From the NCBI RefSeq assembly GCF_002865605.1, contig NZ_CP025584.1:62001-126000 (forward strand): DNA of 64,000 nt, in the 5' to 3' direction. Under the pieces are notes generated by a model. The model was not told the origin of the DNA, searched no databases, and saw only the letters and a list, made by a program, of their open reading frames with translations. This stretch comes from Paracoccus jeotgali. GTDB lineage: Bacteria; Pseudomonadota; Alphaproteobacteria; Rhodobacterales; Rhodobacteraceae. Below, piece after piece: positions 24,227 through 33,592 of this stretch (positions are counted from its first letter, which is position 1; every line of letters starts with the position of its first letter). The translations under genes were made by a program, and so were the position numbers.

Positions 24227-25711
24227 TTACCGCCCGCGTTCGCTAACACGTGAAATTATTCTTAACCCAGCGGTAATTTTGGCTTCAGTTATCGACCCAT
24301 AACCCAGGCGGAAATACGGGCACGGCTCCGGGGGCATCTCGAAAAAAACCGCTCCGGGTTCGATCAGCACACTGTGGTTGCGTAATTCCGCAGCTAATTT
24401 TGTGCTGTCACTGCCGTCTTTTCCCTTTAGCCACACGCTGGAACCTCCGCTCGACGCAGCGCCGGCTATCTCAAGTCGGGTCTCTGCAACAGCATCCTCG
24501 AGCACTGCGCGTCGCAACTTCATCGTTTCTCGCAGCCTCACGATATGTGTATCGTAATATCCAAGCGCCAAGAAATAGGCGGTGATGCGCTGAAGGTGTC
24601 CTGGCGGATGACGCAGGATAAATGAACGTAGAATACGCGCCTGGGCGATCAATGCAGCGGGTGCAACCATGTAGCCAATTCGCAGGCCGGGAAACAGGGA
24701 TTTCGAAAAGCTTCCAAGGTAGATGACTCGCCCACTCACATCCAGAGACTTCAGCGCCGGGACGGGAGGCGCGAGATATGACATTTCGAAATCGTAGTCG
24801 TCCTCGATGATCAGAAAATCATCTGCGCTGGCGCGGGCAATCAGGTCCCGGCGACGCTCCAGTGGCATTGTGCTGCCGGTTGGAACCTGATGACTGGGCG
24901 TGACGATCACCAGCCGCGTATTGGCCGGCAGATCAGCGGGATTCAGTCCCAGCGAGTCAACGGGCAGAAAAGTCGTGGGGCTGTAGGCGCGACGGAGCGT
25001 TTCAGCAAAATCCGGATAACCCGGTTCTTCCGTCACAGCAATCCTGTCTGCGCGGGCGAGTAATTCGACAGCCAAAAATAGGGCGTTTTGCGATCCCAAA
25101 GTAATCAACACCTCGTCATGAGAGGCGTTGATGCCACGACGTGGGAGCGTGTTGGAACAAATGTAATCGACCAGAAGCGGGTCATCGGCACCATAACGAT
25201 CAGCCGATAAATCCGCGAAGTCCCGCGACCCAAGGGCGCGGCGCGCGCAGTCGCGCCATGCATTGTTGTCGAACAGCGACGGATCCGTCTGGCCGAAGAT
25301 AAACGGGTATTTGTAACTGCGCCAGTCGATCGGCTTGCTGATCGTCCGCCGCGGCAACTGGTGATCTGATAGCCATTCCCCCCAATCCGGTGGCTGGGCG
25401 ATTATGCGATGCTTCGGGGGCGGCTCCGACAGTTCCAGGCGCCGATGCGGCACAGTCGCCGCGACGGTGATCGCGGACCGAGGCTGCGCTTCAAGGTAAC
25501 CCTGTCCGATCAGATCCTGATAGACCAACGTCACCGTCATTCGCGAAATCCCCAACGCCGTGGCCAATTGGCGCGTGGAAGGAAGACGCGTCCCCGGGCG
25601 CGCCCGACTGTCGAGAATGGCGCGAACAACTGCCGCCGCGAGACGCCCCTGCAGGGTTGGCGCCTCATCATCGCGCAAGATGACGGTTTCTAGGGAAAGG
25701 CGGTTGGTCAT
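24227..25711 (-). CDS. tauR: Taurine operon regulator, MocR/GntR type
   Basis: Protein of 494 residues: an N-terminal GntR winged helix (PGTRLPSTRQLATALGISRM) followed by an aminotransferase-like domain, the MocR architecture. The PLP lysine lies in YLGSFSKSLFPGLRIGYMV, with DDYDFEMSY and LGSQNALFLAVELL typical of the fold. In Rhodobacter and Paracoccus TauR activates taurine genes in response to taurine. It is divergent from the taurine operon with 117 bases between, and its start codon abuts the candidate operator. Confidence 0.9.
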   Translation of the reverse strand: MTNRLSLETVILRDDEAPTLQGRLAAAVVRAILDSRARPGTRLPSTRQLATALGISRMTVTLVYQDLIGQGYLEAQPRSAITVAATVPHRRLELSEPPPKHRIIAQPPDWGEWLSDHQLPRRTISKPIDWRSYKYPFIFGQTDPSLFDNNAWRDCARRALGSRDFADLSADRYGADDPLLVDYICSNTLPRRGINASHDEVLITLGSQNALFLAVELLARADRIAVTEEPGYPDFAETLRRAYSPTTFLPVDSLGLNPADLPANTRLVIVTPSHQVPTGSTMPLERRRDLIARASADDFLIIEDDYDFEMSYLAPPVPALKSLDVSGRVIYLGSFSKSLFPGLRIGYMVAPAALIAQARILRSFILRHPPGHLQRITAYFLALGYYDTHIVRLRETMKLRRAVLEDAVAETRLEIAGAASSGGSSVWLKGKDGSDSTKLAAELRNHSVLIEPGAVFFEMPPEPCPYFRLGYGSITEAKITAGLRIISRVSERGR

Positions 25712-25743
25712 CTGGACCTATATTCTGGCTCAACTGGTCATAC
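25712..25743. promoter_or_regulatory. Candidate TauR operator direct repeats
   Basis: CTGGACCTAT at 25712, CTGGCTCAAC at 25725 and CTGGTCATAC at 25734. The known TauR site in Rhodobacter capsulatus is a direct repeat of CTGGACTTAA type; the first copy matches 8 of 10 (9 of 10 if the seventh base may be C or T) and the others are weaker. Confidence 0.5.
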
Positions 25744-25828
25744 CGTTCCTGGTCCCGACCTGCAACATTATGTCGCACGGCAAAGAAGCGCGACCAACGC
25801 GAGACGACAACACACAGGGAGTTTTCCA

Positions 25829-26833
25829 ATGACATCCATGACACGCCTGCTGACCGGCACTGCTGCCGTCCTGTTCCTGACATTGCCTGCCGTCGCGGCC
25901 GAATACCGGATCGCGGTAGGCGACGGCGCCGGCGGAACCCAAGAAGCATTGGGTAAGGCTTTCGTCGCGGCGCTCGAGGAGCAATCCGGTGGCAAGATGA
26001 ACGGAAAGCTGTTCGTGAACGGTCAACTCGGGGACGAACAGGACACGGTAACCGCCGCCGCCACGGGCACGCTGGACTTCTCGATCCTCGCCATCAACAA
26101 CATCACGCCGTTCTCACCCTCGGTGGGCACGCTGACCCTTCCCTACGTCATTCTCAGCCAGGAAGACGCCGAGAAGGTCACGCAAGGTGATGTCGGGCAG
26201 CAGATGATCGAGCAGACCATCGAGGATGCAGGCGTGCGCATTATCGGCTGGGGGTATTCGGGCTTCCGCGTGCTGACCAACTCGAAGAAGCCGGTATCCA
26301 CCGTAGCCGATCTGCAGGGACTGGTGATCCGGGTTCCGAAAAACGAGATCATGATCGAGACCTACAAAAGCTGGGGTATCAGCCCGACGCCGATGGCATG
26401 GGGTGAAACCTTCGCGGCGCTCCAGCAGAAGGTCGTCGACGGTCAGGACAACCCCTTCATGACCGTCTACGCGATGAAATTCGACGAGGTTCAGAAATAT
26501 ATCACTGACCTTCACTATCTGTTCTCGATCGAGCCGCTGATCGTCTCGGAGGCGCTGTTCACGAGCCTCAGCGACGAGGAGCAGGCGCAGGTTTTGGCAG
26601 CCGGCGAGGCAGCCACAAAAGCATCGTCCGAGTTCCTGCGCGCGGAAGAAGCAAAGATCAAAGAAGAGCTGGTAAGCCGCGGCATGGAAATCACCGAGCC
26701 TGCAGATGATGAGCAAGAATTCATGAAGCTCGCCACCGAAGCAGTCTGGCCGCAGTTCTATGACCAGATTGGCGGCAAAGAGGTCTTGGACAATGTCCTG
26801 ACCTCGCTGGGTCGAGAGCCGGCGGCCGAGTGA
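25829..26833 (+). CDS. tauK: Taurine TRAP transporter, substrate-binding protein
   Basis: Periplasmic DctP-type binding protein of 334 residues. A signal peptide (MTSMTRLLTGTAAVLFLTLP, cleaved after AVAA) is followed by EYRIAVGDGAGG. The ligand-anchoring region reads FRVLTNSKKPVSTVADLQGL, then VIRVPKN, and the DctP helix is GETFAALQQKVVDGQDNP. GGGAG precedes the ATG. It starts the operon tauKLM-XY-xsc-tauZ-pta. Assignment to taurine rests on synteny. Confidence 0.9.
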   Translation: MTSMTRLLTGTAAVLFLTLPAVAAEYRIAVGDGAGGTQEALGKAFVAALEEQSGGKMNGKLFVNGQLGDEQDTVTAAATGTLDFSILAINNITPFSPSVGTLTLPYVILSQEDAEKVTQGDVGQQMIEQTIEDAGVRIIGWGYSGFRVLTNSKKPVSTVADLQGLVIRVPKNEIMIETYKSWGISPTPMAWGETFAALQQKVVDGQDNPFMTVYAMKFDEVQKYITDLHYLFSIEPLIVSEALFTSLSDEEQAQVLAAGEAATKASSEFLRAEEAKIKEELVSRGMEITEPADDEQEFMKLATEAVWPQFYDQIGGKEVLDNVLTSLGREPAAE

Positions 26834-26912
26834 TCTTTCGGGCGCGAGGGCTGAAGCCCTGCGCCCTACCCCCTCCCCATGATTCCACCCTGCTCTCCAC
26901 CGGAGGCCTGTC

Positions 26913-27470
26913 ATGTCTGCGCTCTGGTCTTTTTTCGACAAGTTCGAAAGCCACGTTTGCCGCGTTCTCCTTGCCGTTTTTGTGGTGCTTCTGTTTGTGC
27001 AGATCGTTGCTCGCCAGATCTTCGGCTTCTCGATCACCTGGATCGAAGAGTTGTCCGTTATCTTGTTCGTCTGGTTTGCATATTTCGGTGCGTCCTATGC
27101 GGCTCGCATGGCCGCGCATAACCGGGTCACGTTCCAGTTCAATGCTCTGCCGCGCTCCAGGGCCCGCGTGTTCGAGTCGCTTGGCGACCTGTTCTGGATT
27201 GGCTTCAATCTCGTTTTCATCTGGCAGTCGATCAGCTTCATCAGCCGGCTGAAGCCGTTCGTGAAGGCCCAGACGCTGGGGTGGGAAATGCGCTGGGTCT
27301 ATATGGCGCTCCCCATCGCCTTTGCGCTGATGACGATCCGCATCCTGCAAGTGAATTACATGAAGCTCGTTCTCGGTATCGACCCCCGTGATCCGGACAA
27401 GGTCGAGGTGGAGGACATGCTCGAGCTTGCTGAAGACGAGCAGCGCGCATTCGAGCAGAGGAAAAACTGA
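26913..27470 (+). CDS. tauL: Taurine TRAP transporter, small permease
   Basis: DctQ-type small membrane subunit of 185 residues with four predicted membrane helices (VLLAVFVVLLFVQIVARQI, LSVILFVWFAYFGASYAA, LFWIGFNLVFIWQSISFI and a fourth near residue 135). The DctQ signature GFSITWIEELSVILF is present. The last base of its stop is the first base of tauM. Confidence 0.9.
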   Translation: MSALWSFFDKFESHVCRVLLAVFVVLLFVQIVARQIFGFSITWIEELSVILFVWFAYFGASYAARMAAHNRVTFQFNALPRSRARVFESLGDLFWIGFNLVFIWQSISFISRLKPFVKAQTLGWEMRWVYMALPIAFALMTIRILQVNYMKLVLGIDPRDPDKVEVEDMLELAEDEQRAFEQRKN

Positions 27471-28810
27471 TGGACGATCTGCTTATCGAGATCCTGTTCG
27501 GCTCCTTTTTCGGACTGATGCTGCTGGGCGCGCCGATCACTGTGGCACTGGGCGTCGCCTCACTGGCCGCGATGTACTACCTGGGCGACAACCCCATCAA
27601 GATGGTCCAGATGGCTTGGTCATCTGTGGGATCGTTCCCGCTGATGGCGCTGCCCGCCTTTATTCTGGCTGGGGCACTGATGGAGGCTGCGGGCCTGTCG
27701 CGCCGGCTGATCAACGTGGCCGAAAGCCTTGCCGGCCCGTTTACCGGTGGATTGTCGGCCGCCACGGTGGTCGCTTGTCTGTTCTTCGGCGCGATCTCTG
27801 GATCGGGCCCTGCAACCACAGCAGCCGTCGGGATGCTGATGATCCCCGCGATGGTGCGGCAGGGCTACGGCCCAGGCTACGCAGCTTCCGTCACTGCCGC
27901 GGCTGGCGGTCTGGGCATCATCATCCCTCCGTCCATTCCAATGGTGATCTTTGGCATCTCTGCCATGGGGATGCAGGCGCCGCCTGAGGCTGTTGAGACA
28001 TACGGGCCATTTCAGTCGGTCTCCATCTCCAAGCTGTTCATTGCCGGATTTCTTCCCGGCGTGGTCATGGCGGGTGGGCTTCTCGTCATGAACTATCTGC
28101 GCTGCCGGTTGCGTGGCTTCAACGGCTCCGCCGAGCCGCTGTCGCTGCACAAGGTCGCCTGTGCCTGCTATCAGGGTTTTTGGGCGCTCCTCGCCCCCAT
28201 TGTGATCTTGGGTGGCATCTACAGCGGTTTCTTCACGCCGACCGAAGCTGCCATCGTCGCGATTTTCTACACCCTGTTTGTGGGTGGCGTGATCTATCGC
28301 GAGCTTGACCTGCGCGAGATGATCAAGGCGCTGGACACGACCACATGGCTGTCCGGCCGGGTGCTGCTGGTGCTCTTCACGGCCACCATCTTTGGTCGCA
28401 TTCTCGTTGAAAACGACATTCCCGGGATCATCGCGGGCGGCATCCTGTCGCTGACGACGAACCTCTATGTCATCTGGGCAATGGTCATCGGCCTGCTCCT
28501 GATCGTCGGGATGTTCATGGAAACCCTGGCCGCGATCATGATCCTCGTCCCGGTGATGCTGCCGGTCGCCTACATGATGGGCATCGACCCGATCCATTTC
28601 GGGATCGTCATGATCTGCACCCTCTCGGTCGGGTTCCAGACACCTCCACTCGGCGAAAACCTGTTTATCGCATCAGGCATCTCGGGCGTGTCAATCGAAC
28701 GCATCAGCCTTCGCGCGCTTCCCTTCGCCGCCGCATCTGTCACCGCCATCTTCATCATCGCGTCATTCCCGGCTCTCTCTCTGTGGCTGCCGCGCATGAT
28801 GGGTTACTAA
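27470..28810 (+). CDS. tauM: Taurine TRAP transporter, large permease
   Basis: DctM-type subunit of 446 residues with about 12 membrane segments. Family features: LFFGAISGSGPATTAAVG, GGLGIIIPPSIPMVIFGI, FFTPTEAAIVAIFY and PLGENLFIASGISG. It uses the sodium gradient to bring in the ligand delivered by TauK. It overlaps tauL by one base (TGATG). Confidence 0.92.
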   Translation: MDDLLIEILFGSFFGLMLLGAPITVALGVASLAAMYYLGDNPIKMVQMAWSSVGSFPLMALPAFILAGALMEAAGLSRRLINVAESLAGPFTGGLSAATVVACLFFGAISGSGPATTAAVGMLMIPAMVRQGYGPGYAASVTAAAGGLGIIIPPSIPMVIFGISAMGMQAPPEAVETYGPFQSVSISKLFIAGFLPGVVMAGGLLVMNYLRCRLRGFNGSAEPLSLHKVACACYQGFWALLAPIVILGGIYSGFFTPTEAAIVAIFYTLFVGGVIYRELDLREMIKALDTTTWLSGRVLLVLFTATIFGRILVENDIPGIIAGGILSLTTNLYVIWAMVIGLLLIVGMFMETLAAIMILVPVMLPVAYMMGIDPIHFGIVMICTLSVGFQTPPLGENLFIASGISGVSIERISLRALPFAAASVTAIFIIASFPALSLWLPRMMGY

Positions 28811-28825
28811 TCAAGGAGTTAACCC

Positions 28826-29221
28826 ATGTCCCGCAAACTGACCGCCAGCGATCTGAAGGATACCTTCGACGCTTTCAACCGGCACGACATCGACGGTGTC
28901 ATGACCCACTTCGCCGATGACTGCGTGTTCTACACGGTTGCCGGCGACAACGAATACGGCACCCGGATCGAGGGCAAGGAGGCCATTGCCAAGGCTTTCG
29001 AGGGGGTGTGGACGACGATGCCGGATGTGCAGTGGGATAACCACAGCCATTTCCTGTCCGAAGATGGCAGCCGCGGCGTCAGCCAGTGGACCTTCCGCGC
29101 CACCAACCCCGACGGCACCCGAACCGAGGTTCAGGGCGTGGACCTGTTCCGCATCCGGGATGGCAAGCTGGTCGAAAAGCAGGCGATCCGGAAGCAACGG
29201 CCGCCAGTTGAGGTGAAGTGA
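28826..29221 (+). CDS. tauX: Taurine dehydrogenase small subunit
   Basis: Protein of 131 residues with a SnoaL/NTF2-like fold: DTFDAFNRHDIDGVMTHFAD, DCVFYT, EGKEAIAKAFEGVW, VDLFRIRDGKLVEK. In Paracoccus TauX pairs with the flavoprotein TauY to form taurine dehydrogenase, which oxidises taurine to sulfoacetaldehyde and ammonium with cytochrome c as electron acceptor. It sits directly before tauY, 7 bases apart. Confidence 0.85.
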   Translation: MSRKLTASDLKDTFDAFNRHDIDGVMTHFADDCVFYTVAGDNEYGTRIEGKEAIAKAFEGVWTTMPDVQWDNHSHFLSEDGSRGVSQWTFRATNPDGTRTEVQGVDLFRIRDGKLVEKQAIRKQRPPVEVK

Positions 29222-29228
29222 GGCAATC

Positions 29229-30620
29229 ATGCAGGCAATTGGAAAACTCCGCGGATCGCGCCCCTATAACGCGCTCTACGATCCGATGACGGACAAAACA
29301 GTCGGTCCCGGCAGTGACTATGCCCCCACCTACTGGATGGCGACCGCCGGGCCGCTGCCCGAGGACGACGGGCCTGTCACAGGCGATATGGAGGCCGACG
29401 TGGTGGTCATCGGATCGGGTTACACCGGGCTTTCGACCGCGCTGCACCTGGCGAAGATGCACGGCATCAAGGCCGTGGTGCTCGAGGCAAACGGCGTCGC
29501 TTATGGCTGCTCTACCCGCAACGGCGGACAGGCGCAGGTCAGCGCCGGTCGGCTGAAGCGCAGCCAGTGGATCGACCGCTGGGGCCTTGATGTCGCCAAG
29601 CGCCTGCATGCTGAGGTCGTCGAGGGGTTTGAGTTGTTCCGCGGCCTGATCCGCGACCATGACATCGACTGCCAGCCGCAGGATGGCGGCCACTACTACA
29701 TCGCACATAAGGCATCGATGATGCCGGTGCTGGAAAAGGAAGCAAAGCTGCTCCGCGAGACGTTCGGTTATGGCGCCAGTGTGCTGAGCCGCGACGAGTT
29801 GCACCAGACGGTTGCCCGCGAAATGGAGGCGCACGGGGCGATGTGGGAGCCCGATGGCGTCGCTGTTCATGCAGCCAAACTTGCCTTTGGCTATCTGCGC
29901 ATCGCGCGCGAACTGGGTGCCAAGATCCATACTGACAGCCCGGTGACGGCTTGGGAGTATCGCGACGGCGTCCATCATCTGCGCACGCCCGGAGGCACCG
30001 TCAGGGCCCGCCGGGTCGCGGTGGCCACAGCCGCCTATGCGCCGCGGACGCTCCATCCGCGGCTGAAGGACCGGCTGATGCCGATCATGTCGAACAGCAT
30101 TGTCACGCGCGTCTTGACGGCGTCGGAGCTTGACGTGGTCGGCATCCGCAAAACGTCACCCCTGACCGACACGCGAACGCTGCGCCATTACTACCGCCTG
30201 CTGCCCGACAACCGACTGCAGATCGGCTCGCGCGCCGCGATCACTGGCCGTGATGCTGCCAACCCTGCGCATCTGAAGGGGCTTCGAGAGGGAATGGCGC
30301 GCAAGTTCCCGGCTCTGCGCGAGGTCGAGCTGGATTATTCTTGGTGGGGCTGGGTGGATGTCAGCCATGACATGATGCCGCGCATCACCGGCCTGCCCGA
30401 CCTGCCGGGCGCCTACTATGCGTTGGGATATGGCGGCAACGGCGTGATGTATTCCGCAATGGCCGGACGACGCATGGCGCAACTTGTGGCGGGCGAACGA
30501 GTGCCTGACCTGCCGATTTTCAACAACGAGCTGCCTCACGAGGGCTGGAAAACGCCGTTCCGGCGCTTGGGCCAGCGTGGGCTGTATCACCTTTATCAAT
30601 TCCGAGATGAGCGCAAATAA
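29229..30620 (+). CDS. tauY: Taurine dehydrogenase large subunit
   Basis: FAD-dependent oxidoreductase of 463 residues in the DadA/GlyOx family. Early residues ADVVVIGSGYTGLSTALHLA form the FAD dinucleotide site; YGCSTRNGGQAQVSAGRLK follows, and the C-terminal FAD site is YYALGYGGNGVMYSAMAG. It removes the amino group of taurine oxidatively. xsc follows 11 bases after the stop. Confidence 0.88.
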   Translation: MQAIGKLRGSRPYNALYDPMTDKTVGPGSDYAPTYWMATAGPLPEDDGPVTGDMEADVVVIGSGYTGLSTALHLAKMHGIKAVVLEANGVAYGCSTRNGGQAQVSAGRLKRSQWIDRWGLDVAKRLHAEVVEGFELFRGLIRDHDIDCQPQDGGHYYIAHKASMMPVLEKEAKLLRETFGYGASVLSRDELHQTVAREMEAHGAMWEPDGVAVHAAKLAFGYLRIARELGAKIHTDSPVTAWEYRDGVHHLRTPGGTVRARRVAVATAAYAPRTLHPRLKDRLMPIMSNSIVTRVLTASELDVVGIRKTSPLTDTRTLRHYYRLLPDNRLQIGSRAAITGRDAANPAHLKGLREGMARKFPALREVELDYSWWGWVDVSHDMMPRITGLPDLPGAYYALGYGGNGVMYSAMAGRRMAQLVAGERVPDLPIFNNELPHEGWKTPFRRLGQRGLYHLYQFRDERK

Positions 30621-30631
30621 GGAGCGACACC

Positions 30632-32413
30632 ATGAAAATGACCACCGAAGAGGCCTTCGTCAAAGTTCTTCAGATGCACGGGATCGAGCATGCTTTCGGG
30701 ATTATCGGCTCGGCAATGATGCCGGTGTCGGATCTGTTCCCGAAGGCGGGCATCACGTTCTGGGACACCGCGCACGAAACCAACGCCGGCATGATGGCGG
30801 ACGGGTTTACCCGCTCTACCGGCAAGATGTCGATGGCCATTGCCCAGAACGGTCCCGGTGTGACCGGCTTTGTCACCGCAATCAAGACTGCCTATTGGAA
30901 CCATACTCCGCTGCTCTTGGTGACACCCCAGGCCGGCAACCGCACCATTGGACAGGGCGGCTTCCAAGAGATGGAGCAGATGCGGCTGTTTGCCGATGCT
31001 GTCGCCTATCAGGAAGAGGTGCGCGATCCGAACCGCATCCCCGAGGTGCTGAACCGGGTGATCATGCAGGCCTGGCGCAACAGCGCGCCCGCGCAGATCA
31101 ACATCCCCCGCGACTACTGGACCCAGGTGATCGACGTCGAACTGCCGCAGATCGTCGCCTTCGAGCGTCCTGCCGGGGGCGAGCAGGCCGTGGCCAATGC
31201 GGCCAAGCTGCTGAGCGAGGCTAAGTTCCCGGTCATCCTTTCGGGTGCTGGCGTGGTTCTTGGCGGCGCGATCCCCGATCTGGTGAAGTTGGCCGAGCGT
31301 CTGGATGCCCCGGTCGCCTCGAACTACCAGCACAATGACAGCTTCCCGGGCAGCCACCCGCTGGCGGTGGGCCCTTTGGGCTATAACGGCAGCAAGGCGG
31401 CGATGGAGTTGATCGCCAAGGCGGATGTGGTTCTTGCCCTCGGCACGCGGCTGAACCCGTTCTCGACCCTGCCAGGCTACGGCATCGACTACTGGCCCAA
31501 GGACGCAAAGATCATCCAGGTCGACATCAACGCCGACCGTATCGGCCTGACCAAGAAGGTCACCGTCGGTATTCAGGGCGATGCAGGCAAGGTGGCGCGC
31601 GCCATCCTCGCGCAGCTCGACAGCCATGCCGGCGATGCCGGACGGCAGGATCGCCGGGACCTGCTCAGCACCACGAAAAGCCGTTGGGCGCAGGAGCTGT
31701 CCTCACTGGACCATGAGCAGGATGATCCGGGCACTGAATGGAATGCCGAAGCGCGAGAGCGCGACAGTGAGTTGATGTCGCCACGCCAGGCCTGGCGGGC
31801 GATCATGCAGGCGGTGCCTGCCGACGCCATCGTCAGTTCGGATATCGGCAACAACTGCGCCATCGGCAACGCCTACCCCACCTTCGAGCAGGGGCGGAAA
31901 TATCTCGCTCCCGGCCTGTTTGGTCCGTGCGGTTACGGCTTTCCATCGATCCTTGGGGCCAAGATCGGCAATCCCGACACGCCGGTGATCGGCTTCGCCG
32001 GCGATGGCGCTTTCGGGATCTCGATGAACGAGATGACGGCGTGCGGCCGCGAGGACTGGCCGGCCATCACCATGGTCATTTTCCGCAATTATCAGTGGGG
32101 CGCGGAAAAGCGGAACACGACGCTGTGGTACGACAACAACTTCGTCGGCACCGAACTGGACCGCGACACCTCCTATGCAGGGATTGCCAAAGCCTGTGGG
32201 TTGGAAGGTGTCGTCGTGCGCAGTGCCGAGGAACTGACCCATGAGCTGCACGACGCGGTCGAGCGGCAAATGAAAGAGGGCAAGACCACCTTCATCGAGG
32301 TTCTGCTGAATCAGGAGTTGGGTGAGCCGTTCCGCCGCGACGCAATGAAAGCGCCGGTCGAGGTGGCAGGAATCGATGCCGCCGACATGCGCCCGCAACA
32401 GGGCGCCGTCTGA
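30632..32413 (+). CDS. xsc: Sulfoacetaldehyde acetyltransferase
   Basis: Thiamine diphosphate enzyme of 593 residues converting sulfoacetaldehyde and phosphate to acetyl phosphate and sulfite, the C-S bond cleavage step. The ThDP and magnesium motif appears as GFAGDGAFGISMNEMTACGR and continues to an Asn about 30 residues later (VIFRNYQWGAEKRN). The N-terminal acetolactate-synthase-like part has HGIEHAFGIIGSAMMP and NGPGVTGFVTA. Its length and context match Xsc rather than acetolactate synthase. Confidence 0.93.
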   Translation: MKMTTEEAFVKVLQMHGIEHAFGIIGSAMMPVSDLFPKAGITFWDTAHETNAGMMADGFTRSTGKMSMAIAQNGPGVTGFVTAIKTAYWNHTPLLLVTPQAGNRTIGQGGFQEMEQMRLFADAVAYQEEVRDPNRIPEVLNRVIMQAWRNSAPAQINIPRDYWTQVIDVELPQIVAFERPAGGEQAVANAAKLLSEAKFPVILSGAGVVLGGAIPDLVKLAERLDAPVASNYQHNDSFPGSHPLAVGPLGYNGSKAAMELIAKADVVLALGTRLNPFSTLPGYGIDYWPKDAKIIQVDINADRIGLTKKVTVGIQGDAGKVARAILAQLDSHAGDAGRQDRRDLLSTTKSRWAQELSSLDHEQDDPGTEWNAEARERDSELMSPRQAWRAIMQAVPADAIVSSDIGNNCAIGNAYPTFEQGRKYLAPGLFGPCGYGFPSILGAKIGNPDTPVIGFAGDGAFGISMNEMTACGREDWPAITMVIFRNYQWGAEKRNTTLWYDNNFVGTELDRDTSYAGIAKACGLEGVVVRSAEELTHELHDAVERQMKEGKTTFIEVLLNQELGEPFRRDAMKAPVEVAGIDAADMRPQQGAV

Positions 32414-32469
32414 CATGTCCGCGGCTTGGCGGCATGCGCCGCCAGGCCGCTCTCCACGGGAGTGCCTCC

Positions 32470-33492
32470 ATGACGAGCTTTACTGCGCGCCTGACCGGCG
32501 TCGATACGATGAAAGAGATCTTTCCTGGGTTCGCCGTCTCGGTTCTCGTCGCCATTACCGCGCAGTTCTTGTCAGAACACTACGGCGCGCCGGCAATGCT
32601 GTTGGCGTTGTTGCTGGGGCTGGCGCTAAATTTTCTATCCGAGGAGGGCGCTCGGACCGCGCCGGGCGTCGCCGTTACGGCGCGCACCGTTTTGCGCCTT
32701 GGGGTGGCCTTGCTGGGTGCGCGCATCAGCGTGAACATGCTTGCCGAACTCGGCGGGCCTGCCATTGCACTTGTGATCAGTGGGGTAGTCCTGACCATTG
32801 GTTTTGCACTGCTCGCAAGCCGGTTTGTCGGTCGCAGTTGGCGCTTCGCTCTCCTGACCGGCGGTTCTGTCGCGATCTGCGGCGCATCAGCGGCGATGGC
32901 TATTGCCGCAGTCCTGCCGAAACATGAGAAGTCCGAACGCGATCTGGTCTTTACCGTGCTGTGTGTCACCGTGCTCTCGACAGTCGCGATGGTCGTTTAT
33001 CCAATGCTGTCGGAAATCTTCGAATTCAACGCCCGCGACTCCGGTGTTTTCCTTGGCGGCACCATTCATGACGTCGCTCAGGTCGTTGGCGCTGGCTTTT
33101 CTGTCGGCGAAGAGACTGGCGAGACCGCTACGCTTGTGAAATTGATCCGCGTGTCAATGCTGGCACCGGTCGTTCTTGGCTTCTCGGTCGCCATCCGGCA
33201 GATGGGCGCCAGCGACCTTTCCTCCGGAAAGAAGCCGCCGCTTCTGCCCGGCTTTGTCATCGGCTTTCTGGCGCTCGCGGCGGTGAATTCGTTCGGGCTG
33301 ATCCCGCAGATACTTGCCGAAGGGGCGGGTGCATTGTCGCGGTGGGCGTTGCTGGTCGCAATTGCCGCAGTGGGGATCAAGACGTCGCTCGGCCGGATGG
33401 TCGAGGTGGGCGCTGGCGCCATCGGTCTTATGGTCGCTGAAACGATCTTCCTCGGCGCGTTTATCGTCATCGGACTGCATCTCATGGGCTGA
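32470..33492 (+). CDS. tauZ: Putative sulfite/sulfate exporter, YeiH family
   Basis: Integral membrane protein of 340 residues with about ten hydrophobic segments: GFAVSVLVAITAQFLSEH, PAMLLALLLGLALNFL, LTGGSVAICGASAAMAIAA, FLGGTIHDVAQVVGAGFSVG. The last two are YeiH-family signatures. In taurine operons TauZ is proposed to export the sulfite or sulfate made after Xsc. The ATG at 32470 is chosen as the family start; the frame opens 12 codons upstream. Confidence 0.88.
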   Translation: MTSFTARLTGVDTMKEIFPGFAVSVLVAITAQFLSEHYGAPAMLLALLLGLALNFLSEEGARTAPGVAVTARTVLRLGVALLGARISVNMLAELGGPAIALVISGVVLTIGFALLASRFVGRSWRFALLTGGSVAICGASAAMAIAAVLPKHEKSERDLVFTVLCVTVLSTVAMVVYPMLSEIFEFNARDSGVFLGGTIHDVAQVVGAGFSVGEETGETATLVKLIRVSMLAPVVLGFSVAIRQMGASDLSSGKKPPLLPGFVIGFLALAAVNSFGLIPQILAEGAGALSRWALLVAIAAVGIKTSLGRMVEVGAGAIGLMVAETIFLGAFIVIGLHLMG

Positions 33493-33592
33493 CGCGGCAC
33501 ATCCCTTTGCGGCTGAACGACCGTCGCAAACCTTAGCTCGCAGCCCCGCCGCAGTCTCTCAGTCTGTCGCGCTTTCTGAAAGGTCACACCCC

